Below, piece by piece: positions 1 through 5,046 of a DNA stretch of 5,046 nt. The notes under the pieces were generated by a model. That model was not told where the DNA came from. It worked only from the letters and a program-made list of their open reading frames with translations, and made no database searches. Positions within the stretch are counted from its first letter, which is position 1. Each line of letters opens with the position of its first letter. A program made the position numbers and the translations under genes. This DNA is from Planctomycetota bacterium (GTDB taxonomy: Bacteria; Planctomycetota; UBA1135; GCA-002686595), in contig JAKVCE010000102.1 of the NCBI GenBank assembly GCA_022447405.1, positions 1 through 5,046 on the forward strand. The letters run 5' to 3'.

Positions 1-1
1 T

Positions 2-259
2 GGCGGCTACCGAGTGACGCTCAACACGGACAACCGGCTGATGAGTGCGACGAGCATGACGAAGGAGTACGAGCTCGCTCACGAGCACTACTCCCTCGAC
101 CTGAACGACCTCGAGAAGCTCGCCATCAACGGCATGAAGTCCGCCTTCGCCCCCTACGCAGAGCGCATCCGCCTGATCTACGATGCGATCAAGCCCGGCT
201 ACGCCGCCTTGCGCGAAGAGCTCGGCATCTCCGAGCGCCACCCGCACCACCGCTCATGA
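2..259 (+). CDS. add: Adenosine deaminase, C-terminal part (5' end lies outside the window)
   Basis: The visible 85 residues are the end of a metal-dependent adenosine deaminase, which hydrolyses adenosine (and deoxyadenosine) to inosine and ammonia in cytosolic purine salvage. The reading frame is open from base 2, so the gene starts upstream. The diagnostic segment is VTLNTDNRLMS near the start. Its Asp is the last zinc ligand of the amidohydrolase barrel, and it is followed by Asn where animal enzymes have a second Asp. TDN followed by RLMS is what I recall from actinobacterial-type enzymes, so the change need not mean loss of activity. The helical segment with INGMKSAFAP also matches the family C-terminus. 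Family members are about 340-370 residues, so roughly the last quarter is seen. The stop overlaps the next gene's start (ATGA), which suggests an operon. Identification is confident; substrate detail is inferred from the family. Confidence 0.9.
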   Translation, partial: GGYRVTLNTDNRLMSATSMTKEYELAHEHYSLDLNDLEKLAINGMKSAFAPYAERIRLIYDAIKPGYAALREELGISERHPHHRS

Positions 260-1281
260 CTGACACTCCCCTGCACTCACCAGCCTCCTTCCACGGGAGG
301 GTCGAGACGGCCGCGATCACGAGCCGCGTCCTCGCCGACAACCCGCTCGGCGACCCCGCGACCCGCGAGGTCCCGGTCTGGCTGCCGCCCGAGCTCGGCC
401 CGGATGAGCGCCTGCCCGTGTGCTTCGTCCTCGCTGGCTTCACCGGCCGCGGCCAGTCCTACCTCGAGACCCACCCCTGGAAGCGCAGCGTCGCCTCGCT
501 CTACGACGAGGGCTGCGCCGAGGGAGAGCTGCCCCGCGTCATCCTCGTCTTCCCTGACTGCTTCACGACCTTGGGCGGCAGCCAGTACGTCAACAGCTCG
601 GCGACCGGTCGCTACGAGGACCACCTGATCCAAGAGCTCGTCCCCTGGATCGACGAGCGCTACCCCACCCTCCCCGGCCGCCGCGCCGTCTGCGGCAAGT
701 CCTCTGGCGGCTTCGGGGCGATGCACCTCTCCATGCGCCACCCCGAGGTCTTCCCTGCGGCCGGCTCCATCAGCGGAGACTGCGGCTTCGACTTCGTCTT
801 CGGGGCTGAGCTCCTCGCCGCAGCGCGCGGGCTCCTGGCCCGAGGTCAGACGCCCGCGGAGTTCCTCGAGGCCTTCCGGAAGGACCCCGACCTCTCTGGG
901 GACGCCCACGCCGTCTTGAACTCCCTCGCCATGGCCGCCTGCTACTCGCCCGCGCCAGAGACCGACCTCGGCTTCGAGCTCCCGGTGGACCTCGCCACCG
1001 GCGAGCGCGTCGAAGCCGTCTGGCAGCGCTGGCTCGAGTTCGATCCGCTCCACGCGGTCGAGGCCCACGCAGACGGCTGGCGCGCCCTCGAGCACCTGCA
1101 CCTCGAGTGCGGCACCTCTGACGAGTTCCACCTGCAGTTCGGGCTGCGCCGCCTCGTGCGCCGCCTCGGGGAGCTTGAGATCCCCCACCACCACGAGGAG
1201 TTCGAGGGCGGCCACTTCAAGATCAACGACCGCTACCTCGTCGTCATCCCCAGACTCGTCGAGGCGCTCACGCGTGCCTAG
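256..1281 (+). CDS. Alpha/beta-hydrolase esterase (esterase D / enterochelin esterase-like)
   Basis: This is a 341-residue serine hydrolase of the putative esterase family (PF00756-like). The N-terminal stretch NPLGDPATREVPVWLPPEL (30-47) is typical of this group. The nucleophile elbow is GKSSG at 147-151 with Ser149. Likely triad partners are Asp289 (in CGTSDEF) and His320 (in EGGHF). Classic esterase D enzymes have about 280 residues; the extra length lies between nucleophile and acid (about 180-280) and probably forms a lid. There is no signal peptide or membrane segment, so it should be cytosolic. The substrate cannot be told from the sequence: S-formylglutathione, siderophore esters and other acyl esters are all handled by relatives. 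The start overlaps the deaminase stop as ATGA. No purine-rich ribosome site lies just upstream, so translation probably depends on reinitiation after the deaminase gene. It overlaps the following sulfotransferase by 8 bases. Confidence 0.87.
   Translation: MTDTPLHSPASFHGRVETAAITSRVLADNPLGDPATREVPVWLPPELGPDERLPVCFVLAGFTGRGQSYLETHPWKRSVASLYDEGCAEGELPRVILVFPDCFTTLGGSQYVNSSATGRYEDHLIQELVPWIDERYPTLPGRRAVCGKSSGGFGAMHLSMRHPEVFPAAGSISGDCGFDFVFGAELLAAARGLLARGQTPAEFLEAFRKDPDLSGDAHAVLNSLAMAACYSPAPETDLGFELPVDLATGERVEAVWQRWLEFDPLHAVEAHADGWRALEHLHLECGTSDEFHLQFGLRRLVRRLGELEIPHHHEEFEGGHFKINDRYLVVIPRLVEALTRA
1261..1264 (+). promoter_or_regulatory. Ribosome binding site that decides the sulfotransferase GTG start
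   Basis: GAGG lies inside the end of the esterase gene, 9 bases before the GTG at 1274. It supports starting the sulfotransferase there rather than at the longer in-frame ATG at 1175. The extra 33 residues from 1175 would be a Ser/Thr/Arg-rich shadow of the esterase frame. Confidence 0.5.
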
Positions 1282-2146
1282 GCACAAGCGAGAGTACACC
1301 CCTCTTGAGCGCGCGCTGAGGCGCACGCAGCGTCTCTTCCGGCGCGGCACCTCCTCCCTACGCGTGCTCCCGGACTTCCTCATCGTCGGGGCCCAAAAGT
1401 GCGGGACCACCTCCCTCCACGCCTACCTTGAGGAGCACCCGCAGCTCACCGCGCCCCCTGACCGCAAGGAGCTGCACTTCTTCGACAGGCACCACTCCGC
1501 TGGGCCTGGCTACTACCGGAGCTTCTTCCCGACGAGGCTCTGCCGCTGGCTCCACTCGCAAAAGACCGGCGGTCCGTCGCTCTCCTTTGAGTCGACCCCT
1601 GAGTACATGGCCTACGCTGAGGCGCGCGAGCGGATGCACGCGCTGCTCGGTCCGGTGCCGCTCGTCGTGATCTTGCGTGACCCCATCGAGCGCGTTTGGT
1701 CTTGGTACCGCATGTACTCAAGCCTCAACCCCGGGATGGACTTTGAGGCGCTGCTCGACGCGGACGCCTCCATAGCGAAGCACGAGGGGCGCGAGCTCGA
1801 CTCGGCCGACGGCGAGCTCACCCGGCTGACGGAAGAGCTCCGGCCCTTCACCCGCGGACTCTACGCCGAGCAGCTGCGCGCGCTCTGGGAGCGCTGGCCT
1901 CGTGAGGCGCTCGTGGTGCTGGACTTCGACGACCTCGCGCGTGATCCGCAAGGATCCACGGCGCGCGTCTTAGAGCACCTCGGCCTCGAAGCGCTGGAGC
2001 GTGAGAGCTGGCCCGTGTTCAACGCCAGCGAGAAGAGCGAGCTCCCAGCAGCCCTGCGCGCCCGCCTCGCGAGCTACTACAGGCAGCCTGACGAGGAGCT
2101 CTCCGAGCTGCTCGGCTGGACCCCTGGCTGGCTGAAGTCCGAGTGA
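1274..2146 (+). CDS. PAPS-dependent sulfotransferase (heparan-sulfate/NDST-like fold)
   Basis: This 290-residue protein should transfer sulfate from PAPS to a hydroxyl or amino group of an unknown acceptor such as a glycan, lipid or small metabolite. The 5'-phosphosulfate loop is GAQKCGTTS at 39-47. KELHFF at 65-70 matches the KExHFF motif of heparan-sulfate-type enzymes, with Glu66 as the likely catalytic base. The 3'-phosphate binding motif is RDPIERVWSWY at 135-145, with Arg135 and Ser143. GLYAEQL at 195-201 and the C-terminal LLGWTPGWL are usual in bacterial members. Length is normal for a complete domain. No signal peptide or membrane anchor is seen, so it is probably cytosolic. The start is GTG at 1274, chosen for its GAGG site and because residues further upstream look like shadow translation. 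It overlaps the esterase by 8 bases, which suggests coupled translation. Acceptor specificity is unknown. Confidence 0.9.
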   Translation: MPRHKREYTPLERALRRTQRLFRRGTSSLRVLPDFLIVGAQKCGTTSLHAYLEEHPQLTAPPDRKELHFFDRHHSAGPGYYRSFFPTRLCRWLHSQKTGGPSLSFESTPEYMAYAEARERMHALLGPVPLVVILRDPIERVWSWYRMYSSLNPGMDFEALLDADASIAKHEGRELDSADGELTRLTEELRPFTRGLYAEQLRALWERWPREALVVLDFDDLARDPQGSTARVLEHLGLEALERESWPVFNASEKSELPAALRARLASYYRQPDEELSELLGWTPGWLKSE

Positions 2147-2162
2147 GCCCGGGGCGTGAGCC
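2147..2162. other. Convergent 16-base gap between sulfotransferase and desaturase stops
   Basis: The two gene blocks meet tail to tail with almost no space. A weak inverted repeat (AGCCT at 2159-2163 with AGGCT at 2175-2179) reaches into the desaturase end, but no T-run follows on either strand. No convincing intrinsic terminator is visible, so the transcripts may overlap or end by a factor-dependent route. Confidence 0.5.
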
Positions 2163-3440
2163 TCAGGCCGTCACAGGCTGCGGGCCAGGCGCAGCCGAGA
2201 CGCACTCAAGGGCGAGAGCCTCCCAGCGTGCCAAGGTCTCTTTGGCCTTGGCGTGGGTCTGCCGCATGGCCTGGCGCAGGCGCTCCGCCTCGCGCTTGTG
2301 TTGTTGACGCTCTGAATCTGAGGTGCCTGTTGAGCTCATGCCGACGCGCTCTTTGAGGTCGACGCGCAAGGCCTTCAGCTCCTGCAGGTAGTGCTCGACC
2401 TGCGCCTCGGCGCTCAGGAAGCGATCGCACAGAGCCTCCTTGCCCTCGCGCAGGCTGACCATCAGCTGCTCCTTCTGATCCTTGAGCTGCTCCCGCTTCT
2501 CTTGGAGCAGGAGGGACCACTCCTCCGCGGTCTCTCCCATGCGCGCGAGGGCGCGAGGCTGCAGCTCATCTCGCGAGGTCTCAAAGCGCGCCTTGAGGGT
2601 CAGGTCAGCCGGGCTGCGACGGAGGTGCGAGGCGAGGCCGACGCGGTCCAAGCTCCAGATCAGCCACTTCGTCGGGTCCCAGTTGTACCAGCGAGGCCCG
2701 TTGCGGTAGTCGGCTTGGAAGGAGTGGTGGTAGTTGTGATAGCCCTCACCGAAGGTGAAGAGTGAGAGGAACCAGTTGTCGCGGCTGGTCGTCGCCTTGG
2801 ACCAAGGCTGCTTACCAAAGATGTGCGCGACGGAGTTGATGAGGAAGGTCATGTGCTGGACGACCACGAGGCGCAAGAGCCCTGCGATGATCGCCATCCC
2901 CAGCATGTTCCCGAGGAGGAGGCCTGCGGCCACGACGAAGAGGACGTTGGCACCGATGGCGATCGCGAGGTAGTTGCGGTGTTGCCAGGCGAGGATCGGG
3001 TCCGCGCGCAGGTCCGGCACGTTGTCATAGGCGTCGCCGCGCGCGCCCTTGAAGAAGATCCAGCCGATGTGTGAGTACCAGAAGCCCCGCTTCGCGTTGT
3101 AGGGGTCTCCGTCGGTGTCCGTCTCGGCGTGGTGATGGCGGTGGTCGCTGCACCAAGCGATGGCGCTGTTCTCGATGGCGGCGGCACCACAGACGGCGAG
3201 TGCGAAGCGCACAGACTTGTGCGCCTTGTAGCCCTTGTGCGCGAAGAGGCGGTGATAGCCCGCGGTGATCCCCATCCCGGTGAAGCTCCAGATGACCAAG
3301 CCCGCCACGAGCTCGCGCCAGGTGATCCCATACTCGACGCCGTAGTAGATGGTGCTCGCGATCGCCAGAACGGGCGTGACCGTGAGGAAGATCGTGTTCA
3401 GCCAGATGATCTGGCGGCGCTCAGGTTTTGCTTGGCTCAA
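2163..3440 (-). CDS. Membrane fatty acid desaturase (delta-9 / acyl-CoA desaturase type) with long helical C-terminal tail
   Basis: This should be a di-iron integral membrane desaturase that puts a cis double bond into saturated acyl chains, adjusting membrane fluidity. Numbered from the TTG at 3440 (425 residues), the metal ligands expected from the stearoyl-CoA desaturase family are all present: HRLFAH (63-68), HRHHH (100-104), Asn202 and His206 in NSVAH, and HNYHH (235-239). Four hydrophobic segments lie near 11-34, 40-62, 156-178 and 179-201. No fused cytochrome b5 or rubredoxin domain is seen, so electrons come from a separate partner. After about residue 290 a charged, Glu/Lys/Arg-rich tail of some 135 residues is predicted to be largely helical or coiled coil; its role is unknown. 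The frame is open up to an ATG at 3542, but those 34 extra codons look non-coding. Whether the substrate is acyl-CoA, acyl-ACP or phospholipid is not decidable. Confidence 0.93.
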   Translation of the reverse strand: MSQAKPERRQIIWLNTIFLTVTPVLAIASTIYYGVEYGITWRELVAGLVIWSFTGMGITAGYHRLFAHKGYKAHKSVRFALAVCGAAAIENSAIAWCSDHRHHHAETDTDGDPYNAKRGFWYSHIGWIFFKGARGDAYDNVPDLRADPILAWQHRNYLAIAIGANVLFVVAAGLLLGNMLGMAIIAGLLRLVVVQHMTFLINSVAHIFGKQPWSKATTSRDNWFLSLFTFGEGYHNYHHSFQADYRNGPRWYNWDPTKWLIWSLDRVGLASHLRRSPADLTLKARFETSRDELQPRALARMGETAEEWSLLLQEKREQLKDQKEQLMVSLREGKEALCDRFLSAEAQVEHYLQELKALRVDLKERVGMSSTGTSDSERQQHKREAERLRQAMRQTHAKAKETLARWEALALECVSAAPGPQPVTA

Positions 3441-3452
3441 AGGAGGCTCCTT
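3440..3452 (-). promoter_or_regulatory. Ribosome binding site within a palindrome at the desaturase TTG start
   Basis: On the minus strand AAGGAG (3452-3447) stands 6 bases before TTG at 3440-3438, an ideal ribosome binding site. The 13 bases AAGGAGCCTCCTT form a palindrome with one central base, whose right arm reaches the first T of the start codon. A small hairpin here could hide the site. The alternative ATG at 3542 has only GGTGAG two bases upstream, a poor spacing. Confidence 0.55.
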
Positions 3453-3612
3453 CGTCTCGCGTGAGCCCGGGGCCCGCGCTGCGGGTCCGGGAGAGTCAGA
3501 CAATATCGGTGGAGACGCTGCCTGTGCCGCAATTCTGGGCATAACTCACCATCCACAGCGCCCCTGTTTCCCACAGATGCTCCCCTGAGGCGCGCCCTCC
3601 AGGCCCGCCACC
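3441..3612 (-). promoter_or_regulatory. Probable leader and promoter region of the desaturase
   Basis: This stretch separates the CE7 esterase stop from the preferred desaturase start and is richer in A/T than the genes around it. On the minus strand a poor promoter candidate is TTGCGG (3532-3527) and GATATT (3507-3502), 19 bases apart. If it is real, the ATG at 3542 would not be transcribed, which fits the TTG start. Two sequences resembling the DnaA 9-mer (CCATCCACA 3549-3557, TTTCCCACA 3567-3575, plus strand) are also present but may be chance. No clear terminator for the upstream gene was found, so some read-through is possible. Confidence 0.3.
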
Positions 3613-4926
3613 TCAGACCCCGAAGCGCGCGGCCATCTCCCCGAGGACCCACTCGTAGTGGGGAGCGGTCAGCATATGCCCGCTCTTCTGGTAGATCCGG
3701 AAGTCGCGCTCGGCGGTGATGCGGTTGAAGGTAGCGAAGCTCGTCGCCGGCGGGCAGATCGAGTCCTGCAGGCCGACCCCCATGAGGGTCGGACACTGGA
3801 TCTTGTCGACCATGTTCATGGTGTCGAAGTAGCTCAGGGTCTTCAGCGTGGACTCAGGAGTGCGGCTCTCCTTCGCGCTCAACCACGCCTGTATCTCTTC
3901 GTCATCAGTCTTGCCGGCGAGGGTCAGGTAGTTCTCCCAGTCGCAGAGCCAGGGGATGTCCGAGACGCAGAGGTCGACGCGCTGGTCTAGCGAGGCGGTG
4001 GCGAAGGCCAGCCCGCCACCTTGGCTCGCGCCCCAGACGGCGAGCCGGTCTTGGTCGACGTCGTCACGCGAGCAGAGGTAGTCCATCGCGCGCACGCAGT
4101 CGAGGTAGGCGCCGCGGTAGTAGTAGGTGTCCTTGTCATCCAAGCCGCGCACCCAAAAGTCGCGCGGGGTGCCCGGTACGTCATCCGTGCTGTTGCCGTG
4201 CCCGCGGATGTTGAAGGAGAGGACGACGGCGCCCCCGGTGTCATCGACCGGGCGCATGTTCTGTGTGTAGCCCGGGACCCGGAGGAGCGCGGGGTGCGGC
4301 CCCTCTGCCTTGGGGACCTGAAGCCAGCCGCGGACCCGGGCCCCGCCGTGGCTGCGCATGATGAGCTCGTAGAGTTCGACGTCGGCGCCATCGCCTTGGG
4401 GCACCTCGATGAGCTCGTACTCCGGCTCGACCTGGGCGAGCTCCTCGAGCGACTGGGCCCAGAACTCGTCGAAGTCATCTTCCTTGGTGAGCTCAGAGAG
4501 GACCCCAGTGGGGTCACAGCCGACGCGCTCCCTGCGGGTCACCTCACGCTCACCCTGCTCGGCCACGGCGCAGGTCACCTTCACGAAGCCGGGCACCTTC
4601 ATCTCGAGCTCGTACTCAAAGGTCTGCGTCTCCCGCCCCTCGAGCTCGATCTTGATGGGCTCGAGCTCCTCTGGCGCGAACGCGATCGTCTCCAGCTCCC
4701 AGCGGAGCTCTCCCTTGAGCTCATCCTTCGAGGAGTTCCGCACCTCAGCGGTGAAGGTCACCGTCTCTCCGAGGGCGCACATCCCCTCCGGCGCGTCCGA
4801 GCTGAGCTTGACCCTGGGCCTCAGCGACCACTCAGCGAACGCCGAGGCCCCGCTGGCTATGGACACGAGGAGGAGCCCTGCGCAGGCGAACACAGCGGGG
4901 AGAGATCTCTTTGTCGGAACGTGCAT
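3613..4926 (-). CDS. Secreted CE7-family acetyl esterase (acetylxylan esterase / cephalosporin-C deacetylase-like)
   Basis: This should be an exported carbohydrate esterase that removes acetyl groups from xylan-type sugars or other small acetylated compounds. Numbered from ATG 4926 (437 residues), it has a signal peptide: basic HVPTKR, a hydrophobic core to about 25, and cleavage after Ala29 or Ala31. A beta-rich, Ig-like domain of unknown role spans about 37-123. The CE7 (PF05448-like) domain runs about 143-435, with GASQGG at 299-304 (nucleophile Ser301), Asp388 in GLQDSICPP and His417. The YYRGAYLDCVRAMDYL stretch before the elbow and the PWLCDW stretch after it are family hallmarks. Two signatures deviate: the RGQ motif reads RGHG (241-244), and the HE motif reads HM. 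GGAGG lies 4 bases before ATG 4926. The frame continues to ATG 4992, but that would put 22 residues before the signal peptide. True substrate unknown. Confidence 0.9.
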   Translation of the reverse strand: MHVPTKRSLPAVFACAGLLLVSIASGASAFAEWSLRPRVKLSSDAPEGMCALGETVTFTAEVRNSSKDELKGELRWELETIAFAPEELEPIKIELEGRETQTFEYELEMKVPGFVKVTCAVAEQGEREVTRRERVGCDPTGVLSELTKEDDFDEFWAQSLEELAQVEPEYELIEVPQGDGADVELYELIMRSHGGARVRGWLQVPKAEGPHPALLRVPGYTQNMRPVDDTGGAVVLSFNIRGHGNSTDDVPGTPRDFWVRGLDDKDTYYYRGAYLDCVRAMDYLCSRDDVDQDRLAVWGASQGGGLAFATASLDQRVDLCVSDIPWLCDWENYLTLAGKTDDEEIQAWLSAKESRTPESTLKTLSYFDTMNMVDKIQCPTLMGVGLQDSICPPATSFATFNRITAERDFRIYQKSGHMLTAPHYEWVLGEMAARFGV

Positions 4927-4930
4927 GTGG

Positions 4931-4935
4931 CCTCC
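4931..4935 (-). promoter_or_regulatory. Ribosome binding site supporting the CE7 esterase start at 4926
   Basis: GGAGG on the minus strand is 4 bases before ATG 4926-4924, slightly close but usable. The upstream ATG at 4992 also has a GGGAG at suitable spacing, so this site alone does not settle the start. The signal peptide position favours 4926. Confidence 0.45.
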
Positions 4936-5026
4936 AGCCTGTACGAGCGCTTCATCGCGCGGTCCCCGAGAGTGTATCCACAACTCCTCCATGGCAGACT
5001 CCCAAGATGCCCAGGCTTCCCCTTCA

Positions 5027-5044
5027 CCGCCTCCTCTTAGGCGG
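5027..5044. repeat. GC-rich inverted repeat upstream of the CE7 esterase
   Basis: CCGCCT (5027-5032) and AGGCGG (5039-5044) form a perfect 6-base-pair stem around a 6-base loop. As minus-strand RNA it can extend to 8 pairs with one G-U. No T-run follows on the minus strand, and the plus side leaves the window after two bases. It may be the terminator of a neighbour just outside the window or a leader hairpin of the esterase transcript; neither is shown. Confidence 0.4.
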
Positions 5045-5046
5045 CG

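Noticed and set aside
5..40. Loss of activity in the deaminase because Asn follows the zinc-binding Asp
   Set aside because: TDN followed by RLMS is, to my knowledge, the normal form in a large bacterial branch of the family, so it is a lineage variant rather than a defect.
1175..1273. N-terminal extension of the sulfotransferase to an ATG at 1175
   Set aside because: The extra 33 residues are Ser/Thr/Arg-rich shadow translation of the esterase end. The GTG at 1274 has a suitable ribosome site and leaves a normal sulfotransferase length.
277..1410. Long minus-strand open frame of 377 codons opposite the esterase
   Set aside because: Its translation is Val/Glu/Ala/Arg/Leu-rich low complexity, as expected when a GC-rich gene with biased codons is read backwards. 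The plus-strand gene has clear catalytic motifs.
2147..2180. Bidirectional terminator between the convergent genes
   Set aside because: Only a 5-base-pair stem with an 11-base loop is present, it overlaps the desaturase coding end, and there is no T-run on either strand.
4971..4983. Promoter for the CE7 esterase using TACACT as a -10 element on the minus strand
   Set aside because: No -35-like hexamer lies at 16-18 bases upstream of it, so the match is not better than chance.
4021..5040. Long plus-strand open frame of 339 codons opposite the CE7 esterase
   Set aside because: Composition is typical of a shadow frame (Leu/Glu/Gly/His-rich, no family motifs), and the opposite strand encodes a well-supported CE7 enzyme.
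4991..5046. Possible divergent gene starting with ATG at 4991 on the plus strand
   Set aside because: The frame is open to the window edge (MADSQDAQ then Pro-rich), but it has no ribosome binding site, and 9 of its 18 visible codons end in A or T, unlike the genes here. Too short to call.

Overview
This is a GC-rich, densely packed bacterial window with strongly G/C-biased third codon positions. It carries two gene blocks that converge near position 2150. No RNA gene, insertion sequence, CRISPR array or long repeat was seen. The codon bias, tight packing, Glu/Asp-rich proteins, secreted CE7-type esterase and sulfotransferase would suit a planctomycete-like or myxobacterium-like organism. That is a guess from style, not from a marker gene.

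The plus-strand block (1-2146) is a tightly overlapping set of three genes: the 3' end of an adenosine deaminase gene, an esterase-D/enterochelin-esterase-like alpha/beta hydrolase (ATGA overlap), and a PAPS-dependent sulfotransferase (8-base overlap, GTG start). The overlaps argue for one transcript and coupled translation. No common pathway is proven. One speculative link is nucleotide turnover: sulfotransferases release 3'-phosphoadenosine 5'-phosphate, which can be degraded to adenosine, the substrate of the deaminase.

The minus-strand block (2163-4926, read right to left) holds a secreted CE7-family acetyl esterase with an N-terminal beta-rich domain, then a membrane-bound delta-9-type fatty acid desaturase with a long, charged helical C-terminal tail. 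About 170 bases separate the two coding regions if the preferred desaturase start is used. That gap is richer in A/T than the genes and probably holds the desaturase's own control region.

The right edge (4927-5046) is a leader or intergenic region with a GC-rich inverted repeat. No gene there is convincingly supported. Both minus-strand genes have longer open frames upstream of the starts chosen here. I prefer the shorter versions because of ribosome binding sites, the signal peptide position and codon composition.
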